The position numbers and the translations under genes were made by a program. Below, piece by piece: positions 12,500 through 24,361 of a stretch of 64,000 bases of DNA (positions within the stretch are counted from its first letter, which is position 1; the number at the start of each line of letters is the position of its first letter). The notes beneath the pieces are model-generated. The model saw nothing but the letters and a program-made list of their open reading frames with translations, was not told where the DNA came from and ran no database searches. The stretch covers positions 3,088,501-3,152,500 of the forward strand of contig NC_080062.1 of the NCBI RefSeq assembly GCF_026212465.1. The letters run 5' to 3'. This DNA is from Amaranthus tricolor (Eukaryota; Streptophyta; Magnoliopsida; Caryophyllales; Amaranthaceae).

Positions 12500-13320
12500 G
12501 ATTAATGGTGTGACTTGAGTGCACAATTGATGTGTGCATGCATGTGTGACTTATGGGATGGAATCCTATGGATGACTTGAATGGGTGTATTAAGTTGTGA
12601 TTTAATGTTTGTGATTTATGATGGAGTTTAAGAGCTTGATTAATTCATGAAGTTATATGACTTAACTATGGGAGTTATGGGACTTAATGAAGAAGTGTAA
12701 ATGTTTGATTGAAGATGCTTTACTATCTTAGTCGAGTAAAACTGTCAGAAAAGCACACTAAAGGTTGCTCGACCGAGCGAGATCCTGGCTGGGACGAACG
12801 AACAAACAGAATGTATTCAGAAGCTACATGTAGTCCGCTCAACCAGGTCGCTCGACCGAGCGAGCCACTGTTTTGGTTGAGCGGACCTTTTGACGTTGCC
12901 TAGGATGCTGTTTTCGTCTCTTTAAGTTCGTGGAGCAGTTTCAAAGTGATTAATTCTCAACATTAAGGTTGTAATCTCATTGAATGTAATTAGTACAATA
13001 AATAGTGAGCTCATTAGCAAACCAAAAACACATCAAACACAAACCCCTAAGCCTAAACACACAGCCTTTACATTTCTTTTGTAATACTTCATTGTAAGAG
13101 CTGTATTTCTCAATTGTGATAATATAAGCAAGTAACTACACACCACGGAGGACATAGTTATCATTTGGTGAACCTCCTTAAATCTTTGTGTTCTTTTTGC
13201 ATTGTTTTATATCCTTTAAACATTGTCATAGTCATTGAAATTATATCGGTTCATCAAAGTTACTTCGCGCCTTGCGATCTTGGTAACATTAGAGCTTAAG
13301 TTTCATACTTAAACTCTGAT
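12500..13320 (+). mobile_element. Copia-like LTR with degenerate primer site and palindromic motif
   Basis: The stretch contains 'cctccttaaatctttgtgtt' near 13167, shared in part with the LTR at 1.5 kb. Further on is a degenerate primer-binding-like 'tggtaacattagagctta' (13281-13298). The part at 12760-12890 carries the palindrome-rich motif 'gctcgaccgagcgag' twice. No gag or pol coding follows. Boundaries are approximate. Confidence 0.4.
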
Positions 13321-13529
13321 CGAGCAATTATTTCACTGTGAATGTATTACTAGGTATTGCATCGTTCTTATATGATATTCCTACTTTTATATCTCTGTTT
13401 TGAATTGAGCTTTTAAAATTTCGGGTGATAATTTTTTCTATGAGATTTTGTCAGTTAAATCCTAGTAAAATAGGTTGTTGCGGTTTGAGGATGTGGTATT
13501 ATTTATTTTTGTTTTTGAAATGAAAGTTA

Positions 13530-14180
13530 AAGGACCTGATGAAGAAGAAAAAAAAGCGCAAACACAAAGCAAGAACACAAAAGTCATTTAATGGTGTCTT
13601 GGAAACCTTTCCTCAAAATAGATTGTATTTCATTAATGATTCAACAATACATAATAAAATAACCCTCACCAATGCTAGAGAATACACTCTCTAGCCTACA
13701 ACTTTCACCTTAAATGGAAGTCACTCATCTAATACAAGAAGATTTTTTAGGTTACCCTTACCCTATTTCTCCCTTTGTATTAGCCTCCATACACATTTTA
13801 ATGTTGATTTAGGTCTATATATAGGCCTATAAAACAATGGAACAACCCCAAGACAAATATGACATGTATGCCAAAAGCTTGCACCCAAAACGTAAACTCA
13901 AAGTTGGGCATGCATCAATGTGAATGAACACTCACTTCAGTGGTCTTTTGTAACCTGTTGTTGCCTTGCCTTGTTCAAGGCACACCTTGTGCACCTCCTT
14001 ACCTTGTCCAGTACACCCTTCAAGAATCTGTCTTCTTGCTTCAACCAAGCCTTCAACTAAGGTTTCAAACATCAACTACTCATGCCCCATCATACACCCT
14101 TCTTCATCTTCCATAGTGCAGACTATGGTGTGAGCAATAGGGTGATCAAACTCGGCACCATCACCAAGTAATTTGGTCCT
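13530..14180 (-). mobile_element. LTR fragment, family B, copy 2
   Basis: Minus-strand TATA-like segment (ctatatataggcc, near 13810-13824). At its 3' end are the family blocks 'gtgtcttggaaacctttcctc' and 'ttaatgattcaacaatac' on the plus strand. Same family as 4.9-5.5 kb and 59.05-59.47 kb. Confidence 0.5.
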
Positions 14181-14749
14181 TGGTACAACAATTTTTGTTT
14201 TTATGCTTGGATAGACATACCGAATTTGTTTCATTTGTAAGGAAAGTTCATAATAATGTAATCTGGTAATGAAGTCAATGTTTAGGAAAAATCATTCAAA
14301 ATTTTTTTCTCAATTATTGGGGAAGAATGTAATTGGCTAGATGATCAAATAATGAAATGTAGCAAACAAGTTAGGATGAGATCATGAGAACTTACACGAG
14401 CTTGGTGATTAAGATATCAGTCGAATTTCAGCATCAATGCCAACAATATACTTCCTTCTATTCTAATCAAATGTCCCATTTGGTTTTGCACTCTTGCAAG
14501 TGCACTATTCAGTCCTAAATATTTCTTACTGTGCTTGGTTAAAAATTATAGAAAGTTGATATCAATAAAATTTACATTAAGGCGAATCAAAAAAGATCAT
14601 ACATGGCTATGTTTAAGTTATTGATTGAGAATAAAATACAAATAAGAGTGATTGGTGAATATTGTCAAAAGAATGACCTTTGATCAGAATAGTACGGAGT
14701 ACGTGATAATAGTTTATAGATGAAGGGTGCATCTGATAAATAGAGTGGA

Positions 14750-15274
14750 AGTTGGCATCTAATGCTTATAATGATCTAACTAATGTTCGGGTAATCCGTC
14801 GTGATCCAATGCATTTATTTGTGTTTTTTACCGTATAGGGTTATACACTTAAATTCTATGGGTTTTTTATAAGCATTGTGGCATTGACCATAAGATGGTC
14901 TTGATAATTTGGAAATTTTATACTATATTAGTGGGCAATGCTTTGACATGGATTGAAATTTGAGATGATCATTGCAGTTGGACTGTTGGGAATTCTTGAA
15001 CTGAGTGTTAAGTTGGCATCTAATGCTTATAATGAGCTAACTAATATTTGGGCAATCTGTCATGATCCAATGCATTTATTTGTGTTTCTTACCGTATAGG
15101 GTTATACACTTAAATTCTATGTGTTTTTTTATAAGCATTGTGGCATTGACCATAAAATGGTCTTGATAATTTGAAAATTTTATGCAACATTATCGGGTAA
15201 TGCTTTGATGTAGATTGAAATTTGAGATGATCATTGTAGTGGGGCTGTTGGGATTTCCTGAACCGAGTGTTAAG
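14750..15274 (+). repeat. Tandem duplication, period 261 bp
   Basis: The unit starting gttggcatctaatgcttata at 14751 recurs at 15012, with roughly 90% identity along its length. It includes 'gatccaatgcatttatttgtg', 'gggttatacacttaaattct' and 'gagatgatcattg'. Neither unit has a long reading frame. Confidence 0.85.
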
Positions 15275-17294
15275 ATAGCAGTATTACTATGAGGAGTTCT
15301 TTAGTTGCTTCAATAAATAGCGGCTTGGGTCACTTGATTGATTCTTCCAATAGTTGGATTCTGGGGCGATGAATTTGATTACCTTGTCTAGATTGCAATT
15401 GTTTTGGAACTTCTTGTTATTATAATCACTTTTAGTTGGATAAGTGGGGTGGGGGGCAGGGGGATGCCCAAGAGGGACTGATGATGTGAGCCTGTGAAGT
15501 ATATGCATGAGGTCTCATCTGTATGAATTTGGTATAAAATAGCAACTCATGACAAACTTAACTGCCAATAGTATCTCTCTTTACTGTGGAGCTTCTTTTT
15601 GTTGGCTTTGTCGCTTCGATTACCACGGAAAAAGCTACCACCAATTCAAAGATAATATGTGTCTTACTGTTGTCTCGAACAACTTGAGGGTTTAGGGAGG
15701 TTTTTACTTAATTTACCACCAATCGTGTAGGATTAAGCCTTAGCAGCTACTAAAATGCCGTCCTTGGCAAATAGAATCTGTGGTTTATCCTTAGCCACAT
15801 ATTGTAGGAACTGAATATATGTGCTAATCTGCTAATGCACAATGAAGGAGTATTGTATGATCAGTGAAGGTGGCCTGATCTTTTATCTATCAGAATCTTT
15901 AGTCTGAAGCTAACATCAGCTTGCAGCATCTTGGGGAGTGGGTATTGGAGAATGGAGATGCTAGAAAATAGTGTAACCTCGTACAAAGTTTGCATGAACT
16001 TTTTTGGTTTGGCTTGCCGTTTACATTTTAGAGACAACATATTAGCAATAGTGTGCTCGATAGCAAAGTAGAAGATACTATAATAGTGGTTTTTATTTTT
16101 AGTGTTTTTTCTCTAATGTTTATTAAGTTCTAAGAAATGCAAAAAATACTTACTTATGGCCTTTTGCCTTGATCATTTGACTTTTACATGCTTACATTTC
16201 GAGATACCAACATTCTCTTATAGCTTTTTCTATCTTTGGGTATGACTGTAAACATGGCTGTTTCCCGACCCCATGTGAACGGATAGGTGGTGGTGTGAAA
16301 ATATTAGAAGAGCACATTTTGCTATAGATTCTTAATTGGTTCATGTTTAGTGGGTAAGCATAGAATTCATGGAAACCGATCTTAATTCACATTTAAAAGT
16401 TTGAGGACTGATGTCGTTAGGCTTTGACAGATAGAGTTAATATGTTATTTTAATCTGTGAACTCCCCAAAAGTATCATTTTAAACTTGTGCCCTGTGACC
16501 CTGTCTTGTTCATTTTTTTTTTCTTTTTGTTTTTCCCTTTCCCCTTATACATTAATTTTTTGATAGACATCTTTGGTTGGATCACTTTTGGAGGGTAGTA
16601 ATATGTGCGGTTTCATAAAGATCCATAACACCAACAAGGCAGTGTAATTGCCATTTTGGGTCATATAGTATTGGTAGGTCATGAAGGAACAATTTGAAAA
16701 GGCAAAACAATGTTGTTTATTGATCAGTTCTATTGAGTATTGAGGGGAACACAGCTTACTACATCATGTGTTTTCATGTTTCCAAATCAGAAAAGGTTGT
16801 ATTGCGCTCTCCTAAGTGCTATAGCACTCAATATAGCAATGTTAGATCCTATGTCACGGATAGACAATTTTCATGGCTCATCAGCACTGTCCTGTTTCGC
16901 ATCTTTTGATGATTTCAATTTTCATGAACTTGGACATCAACTATATTTCTCTTTAATGAACTGTTGATTATGTTTATTAAACTCATCTAATATGGCTCAC
17001 AGAATTTTTATCATGTTTGTAAATTGAGACTAGCTCAGCTCTTTCACAGACAGGTGACATAACTTAAGTCTGAGGCGGTAATATGTCAGGTTCCTTATGC
17101 TCTTGCCTTTGATGTTAGCATTCAAAATTTCCTCATAATAGATCAAAAACAGCTGGATAGGATGGATCTAACCAAAAAGTTGACTTGCTCTTTACTTTCT
17201 GTCTTGTTACTGAAGATGCTCAGTTTTCTGATTAGTTTAGCCTCTAATTGTTGTAGTGAAGAGTCGAAGACACCCCCTATCCATTGCCCGGGAT

Positions 17295-17317
17295 GGGGGG
17301 GGGGGGGGGGGGGGGGG
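17295..17317 (+). repeat. Run of 23 consecutive G
   Basis: An uninterrupted guanine homopolymer directly after 'cccgggat'. It could form G-quadruplexes and is also prone to length errors in sequencing. Confidence 0.95.
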
Positions 17318-18493
17318 TAGTCACCTGTAAGAAATCTTCTATGTCAATATGATGGACAATGAGACTATAGGAGAAGCCTTGTTTAAGCTCAAGCATTAAG
17401 ACTTCAGTGAGTTACTGGTTGATATTGCCTCTTTAATCTTTATAGATATCTTCTTCAGCTTGACTATCAATTAAATTCACCGCATTGCTTCCTCCTATGT
17501 TGTCTAATTCTTCATCATTCTTCTATTTATTATCTTTTTTTCCTTTCTGGGTTTAAGAAAACTTCACTGAATCTTTAACATTCAGTACAGGAATATTACA
17601 TGGGGAAAGATAATCTTAGTTGAAGCTCAACAATGGTCATGTAGTTGAAGCTCATTAGGTCTTTTGAAATTGCATGATCATGTGATTTGTTGGTGGTTAA
17701 CATAGAAGCATGGAAACCATTTACTGATTTGGAGAAGTGCACAAATGCAACCTATATCGATTAGTTCTTGACCAAGTTTGATATGGACCAGGAATTTTCA
17801 ATAGGTAGAAATTGAAGTTACTGGGAAAAAGGGAAAAAAGGAAAAAGTAAGCTAAGGGAATAGTAAAGAAGAAAGACAATTAAAAGAGAAGATGTGCTAA
17901 TTTGAGCTTAGCTACTCCAGAGAAGTAATTTCATACCTAAGATGCCATTACAATGCCTTTACCTCAATTATTTATAGAGATAATTTTAGCCTAACAATCA
18001 TTAGCTAGGACTTTCTAGAGTATTACTCAATATGAGGCAAAATACAATGTATAAGCTGGACCCCACTGGAAGGGCTAATAACTAATTTGAATCTCTTTTC
18101 CAGATGGACATTTTTTGCATCAGCTTCCTGTAACAGAATCCATAGCTTCTTCAACCGAATTCCCCATGGCTTGTGCACCTCTTTTGATACGCCTCTTGTA
18201 GGTCAGGATCCCCTTCTTCTGCATTGGATGCATCACAGTTTCCTAAACTATAAGGTCATACTAGGTAATTTGTTATCGCCCAAAACAACCTCCTAATCCT
18301 TATTATTATTACACAATCAAACACAATAAAATTCGGGGACAAGGAAGAATTCAATGATGGAACCTAAAAAGGCAATATTCCATTACCTAAATGTCATTGT
18401 TGGCTCTTATCTAATCGAGGTTTGGGGGCTTTAATGTATTACCCTTACTTATTAGTGATAGCAATCAATTGACTCTTGATATCTATCATCAGT

Positions 18494-18560
18494 TGCGACT
18501 TTACATAAATAAGAATTGTATATGATGCGACTTTACATAAATAAGAATTGTATATGATTT
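18494..18560 (+). repeat. Two-copy tandem repeat, period 32 bp
   Basis: The unit starting tgcgactttacataaataag (to 'tatatga') occurs twice back to back without visible change, suggesting a recent local duplication. Confidence 0.9.
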
Positions 18561-21279
18561 GATGAGTCATTTTAATATAGTCGGTAGCTAGAGTACTATA
18601 AATCATTGGTCCCGTTGAACTATAAATCATTTTCATCTTTCGTTAAAAAATTGCCAAATTTATTAAACTTAATAAGCAAAAATTTAAGTGGGGCCAAATG
18701 ATTCCATTATTCACAATGCAGCTCTGTCACTACCATTAGCGCCTTTGAACACTTTGCGTATTTTAAATCTTAAGATGAGGACTAGATATCTCAGCGAAAC
18801 AATTTAAGAATTGATCCATTTGGCATGATCGTTAAATAAGTTGATTGAACAAATGAAGAGGATGCAAAATTTGTACAAAGATGAAGAATTGTATGTCATG
18901 TGCTTCTAAGGACATTCTAGGATAAACCTTGGGATCTCTGTTTTCTTCCCAAAATTCCTAACTTCAGAAGGATTTTTTTTTTTTGGCGAGGGAAAATTTC
19001 TTTGTCCTATACTCCTATTTTCTATTTTAAAGACTTGATTCTATCATCATTCAAAATTTCAAAGTGAACTAGGAAGTATCTATTTGAGCTTAATTGATCT
19101 ATTTGTTTCGTTTGGTTGATCAGCTGTTTTAGAGAACAAAGAACTACGTGAATAGGTGAATAGGTGGGGCGTAGCAGGGAGGAACATTTGGGTAGTTGAC
19201 TTCAGAGCTCAGACTTCAATCAGCCTTTTCATTGGACAGTCTGGCTATTAGTACTCAAGGTACAAGATTTTCCTTTGTTGCTAGGTTAGAGCCTTAGAGA
19301 AATTCTGGAAGATTAATAATAGAGGGGATAGCGATCATGGCTTTAGTTAGCTGCCTCAAGAAGTGTTACTATTGTATCCATACAACTTTTTAACAGTGCA
19401 GGAATGTCCTTATTTATGTAATGACAAGCTTAAATATGTGGAAATTTGATATTTTGATCAATTTATTAATTCATGTCAGCAACTTTGACCCCATCTCTGG
19501 AATATTCGACTTTCCTGCTTTCCTATGAATACGGCTTTTGTGTTTATTATCTTCTCTAATAGTTACAACTTGGAATATGTTGCAAATACATAATTGGTCA
19601 TTAATGATGTGTTGTGATTAACCAATCCATAGTCAAAGCAGTTTATATGCATTATAACTATTTGGTTGGACCAGCGTTCTATTTAGTGCACAGATGATTT
19701 ACTTAGAAAAAGAGGACCTTTTGTTAGATTAGACAGTACTTGGATTGGCTTATTATGATTATCCATTTTGTCAGAATCTGACTTCTGATTTAAACTTTTA
19801 TCATTTAGCTAGTTGCTTGAGAATTGAGATATCTTGCCATCCGCTCTCAGGATAATTTGGAACACACTATGAAGACCGTCTCTATTAACAACTCACAACT
19901 CAAAACTCTAATAAACTTATAAGCAATGAACTTCAACTGCTTGGCGCTTGCTATTTTTGATTGAGGTAAGCTAGACTTTAGAAAACCGTTTTTTTTTTTT
20001 TAATTTATTATTTGGGGTCTATCAGTATATTGATTAGCAGCCTCGTGATTGAAGAATTATTATGGTCGTGTCCTGTTAGTAACTGTCTCTAATTTTTTAA
20101 AATAATGTTCATGGTTTTCTTTGGATATACGTCACTGCATTTATTAACTAAATAGTAGTTTTGTAAACCTTCAATTTTATGTCTGTTGGCAAAGTTGTCC
20201 CTACTCCAAAACCTGTTTGTCTCTTGTCCAAAGTAAGCAATCCATCTTTTGATGGTTCAACATTTTTTTTTTACTTGATGTTGTACTTAAACTATAAGAC
20301 AGTTTTACAGTTTTATCAATGTAAAGACCAACAAAATTTGAAGTGAGTTTTTTGTTTAAATAAATCCTGGTTCTGATTTTAAGTTAAAGCATTCGAATTT
20401 GTGTGAGCTTCCTTCCCATTTATTTTCGATTCTTCGATATATATTTGTTTGGAGAGTGTTATAGATGGGGCTATCTTATATACTGGAGTGTTTGATTAGT
20501 TCTGCATATTTTTTGGATTTGCTTGATATTTGTATTAAATTTTTGTAAAATGAGGATCTCAACCAATTGAGAGATGGCCTTCTAATATATTGGAGTAACA
20601 TTTTTCTATTGCAATTCAATATCAAGACACATTGGCTTATGTGATACTCCATAGTTCATGTGCCTTGATACTGCTTTGTAAATAATATTACCTAGAGACT
20701 GAAGTTCCTACTTTCTCCTACTAAATCACCAAGGCATCTGCCATTAGGTTATCATACCAAATCCGAGTATACCTTGGACGATTTAAGAAGGAGGGGACTG
20801 ACAAAGTTCTAATTATTTTTAGGTGCTACGTTTAGCAAACTGTTAATGAAGGATGTTGTCTTACATCTTGTTCTTTATGCATAGGGAAAAATTAATTAAG
20901 TCGGATCTTATTTAATTTGCTTCAATGTATCTTTTAACCATATAAATAAAAAAACGTAGTCGTTAGTTGCTTTGGTCATATGAGACTAATGTAGTAGTCG
21001 TTAGTCGTTACACTAGCTATCATTATAGCGACTTAATTGCTCGGCGCATATCAAACTATTGCAGTCTTGTAGTACAGACTATACAATATACTATTAGCTA
21101 ATACCTTATCGATTTAATCTAGGTAGTTGCCAATTGGCCCACAACTAGCAGAACATGCCTTTGGATTTTTTATTTATGGTGATTAAGTGGACCTGATTTG
21201 CAGTCAATATCATGGCACATGAATTTACCTTTCTGGTACTTGTTTTAATCTCAGAATGAGTTCCTGAGATTTAATTTTA

Positions 21280-21284
<5 letters not shown>

Positions 21285-21360
<76 letters not shown>
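21285..21360. repeat. (TA)n microsatellite with (TATG)n end
   Basis: About 32 TA dinucleotides followed by a short tatg run. Intergenic. Confidence 0.97.
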
Positions 21361-21361
<1 letters not shown>

Positions 21362-22860
21362 ATCAGAATTTACTTCTTTGGTCATTTTTAATTTGCTTGG
21401 TTTACTAATTTTAAGTAGTTCTACTCAGTTTATCTCATTTTTAAAAAAAATGGGATCATATCACTTTCTTTTAATTACATTTACACATTTTAACCCTCTT
21501 ATAATATTATCCATATAATTCAATCAATCTCTCAATTTAATAACAATTTCCCATTTTTGATTATCTAAAATTCCAAGCATTTGAATTTATAACGTGGAGC
21601 TTTGTTATCTTGGGGATATCAAATGGTTAATATCTAAGATAGTGTTTCTTGGTGGGGTTATGATTATCTTATGTCCCCATCAAACGGATTCATCCTGCTG
21701 TAATAATGGTGGAATTTGGTTACATGCTAATAGTAACACTAAACCGCACAAATATGGCTCTTCGCTTCACTGTAAGCTTATAAGGATAACGTTTGCAAGT
21801 AGTATAACACGAGTCTTGGCTTTTTTCTAAAGTTTAATCCCAAATCTGAAGTAACAGATTAGTGCAACGTTAAAGGCTCATCGGCCACACATAAAATTGG
21901 GGAGAAAGACAACAAAAAGTTGCAAATCATTTGGCTGCTGCGTCTGGGGAAATTTTTAGCTCTTAAAAGTTGTTTTTTTTTTTCTCCCTTTCTAGATGCA
22001 CGTGAAGTGCCACCAACCTATAAAAGTATCCTCCAGGTCAGCCTGAAATCTAGTGTACCCAATAGTATTCTGCCATGTCATTGGATAAGAAAGCTTCACA
22101 TATAATGGGCAATAAATGACTGAGGATTACTTTACGTACATAATTACATCAATAGGGTAGTTAATTGAGTACTAATATTGCTTTATTTTCTATTTTAATT
22201 TGTTTTTAGGTTTGTTATATTTTTATTTTTAATTATATAATTCATGCTTTTTCTTTAATTTATGCAAACATTTTGCTTTCTCTTATTTTTTAATAATTTA
22301 TATACTTTGTACCCACTTTTCTATATTTTAGTACTCTCCTCAAAGATCTTTGTGGAAGCTAAGTGTCACTGGACAGAGTGAGTAACAGAGAGGAAATCCT
22401 ATCAAGCCACCAATCCACCATACTTGCCCATCATTAGGATAGGTTGATAAGACCCATAATAACGAATATGCCATTGAGATTTTTAGTTTTGTCCTTTTTT
22501 TTCCATTTAAGTAAAACAGAATGGCAATATTCTTTTTAATTTTTTTTGAGAAGTATAACACAAATGATCAAGATTTTAAATTATACAAGTATCTCTAAGT
22601 TGAGTATTTTTTACAAAATAGTAAATATTTTAAAGTGATTTTTATTTCATAGATTTGGAGTTTGAAACCATAATGTACTTCTAAGTTCTATCTATTAGTG
22701 TTCTTTGTGGCTTCTTAACAATCACTACTGCAAATTACACAAAAGAAAATAAATTACTGCCAGGAATAAATAAAACACGGATTACACACATTACCAAGTG
22801 TTGATTTAGTTTCTTCAATGTTTCATTATTAATCGGAAATTAAAATAATCATTACTCCTA

Positions 22861-22947
22861 CATCTCTTTTAGTTTGCTACAGATTGTGGCATTTCGTGAC
22901 ATGTTGTAAGGGGAAATGTTACTCTCTGTAGCAAACTCAAAGAGATG
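22861..22947 (+). repeat. miRNA-like or MITE-like hairpin
   Basis: The arms catctcttttagtttgctac (22861-) and gtagcaaactcaaagagatg (to 22947) pair at 21 of 22 positions including the flanking 'ag/ct'. Pairing continues inward (gtggcattt against aaatgttac) with G:U pairs, leaving a small loop. Length and near-perfect pairing fit a young MIRNA foldback or a tiny MITE. Expression cannot be judged here. Confidence 0.5.
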
Positions 22948-23812
22948 GAAGGGTGCACATTACTAATTGTTCCAATAGCAATTAGCATTATTCATGTAAT
23001 TATAATTGATTGAGGGTTTTTAGAAGTTACTTCTACTTATAATAGATGAACTAGGTTAATGATCATATTATTGTTTGTCTATCAAGAGAGATCTAAATGT
23101 AAAATTATTTTGCAGAAATATTTACCATTTTTTCTTATTTAAAAAATATCTGCCATCTATCCAGAGTTTGGCTGCATCTAATGCTACTACCACCGTGCAA
23201 GCAAAAAATTGTAAAAAGGCCTGAAATTTCATAGGTACTTCATGCTTTCATGGAAAAATGAGCATTAAAAAATAGGGTAAATGATAGAGGAATTATAGCT
23301 GAAATTCTTTTTTGGGTGTTCAAATCAAGATACTAGTTAACCATTTTAGTCTGTTAAATTAATGATAAGTTCATTGGACTAAGTAGATTTTTGACAATGT
23401 TTGAGACACTCTTTGCTATTTGATTGGCCATTTATTTCTTGCTGATTTTTTTTCTGCTGTGAAAAAAGAATTTTATGATGGAACATTTACTGTTGAGAAT
23501 TCAAGAAAGTACTACTTCAAATCAGGGGCATTCTAGTCAATCCTGTAGGTTTATTATTACGATATACTTTGGCAATTGTCATAGATAGTAAAGATACAGA
23601 ATGTGGTCCAGTTAATATTGTTAGCATCTGAAAGAAAAGGTTGTTCCTTGCTCTGTTTTCTTAACCATCAGGCCACTATTCATAAGAACACACTCTACCT
23701 CTGTCTCTGAGAGTCCCACTTATGCTTTTTTGTGCTATCTTTTGAGCTTCTTTAACGAATTTTTACTTCTTATCTCTTCCCCCTTGTGACCTGCTTCTTA
23801 CATAATTCACCC

Positions 23813-23816
<4 letters not shown>

Positions 23817-23857
<41 letters not shown>
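23817..23857 (+). repeat. (TC)n microsatellite upstream of the CIA2-like gene
   Basis: About 20 TC units about 500 bases before the start codon. Pyrimidine tracts are common in plant promoters and 5' leaders. A TATA-like 'tataaaaagg' near 24032 lies downstream of it, so it may sit in the promoter rather than the leader. Confidence 0.95.
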
Positions 23858-23860
<3 letters not shown>

Positions 23861-24361
23861 CCATTCCTCCATACTTAGGTTTCTCAGTGGGGCTAAGTTT
23901 TCCTTTTGAACTTTATGTGGGTGTACTTTATTTGATTTAGCTGACTTTCTGATTCTCAATGCAAAACCCATTCACTATTAGATTGTGATCTTGAGTTTTG
24001 TGCCCCATAACCTTAAGATTTCTCTTCAAGTATAAAAAGGAAGTAGAATTTTATTTTTCTGTATGCCCAATTATTGCAATCCTCATTTTGAGAATAGCTT
24101 ATTGAGGTTAATCTAGATGGGGTTTTTCATTGCCAAAGATTAAATTCTCTTAATTTGGCTCTTAAAAGCTCCTCTTTTCCAGTGGCAGTACAGGAGGGAA
24201 ATTAGTTTTCAGTGAATCTGCTTCCTAAATCCTTGTAGATTTGACTTCCTAAAGCTCCCCGAACCTCATGAGGATTAAAGAGTTTCCTTAACTCTATTAG
24301 CTCCAAGCTATTATTAAATCGGGACTGTTTGATTGGGTTTTGGGCAGGGTATATTTTAAAA

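Larger units (their letters stand above)
15275..23600. other. Low-repeat intergenic region, no gene recognised
   Basis: This eight-kilobase stretch is less dominated by MITEs than its surroundings and reads like intron or old intergenic sequence. Short frames occur (for example 16740-16967 and 18087-18296), but none shows a known domain or convincing splice-joined continuation. Embedded features are listed separately. A G-box (cacgtg, 21999), a nearby ctataaaag and a gataag motif near 22085 form a promoter-like group without a recognised gene behind it. Confidence 0.4.
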
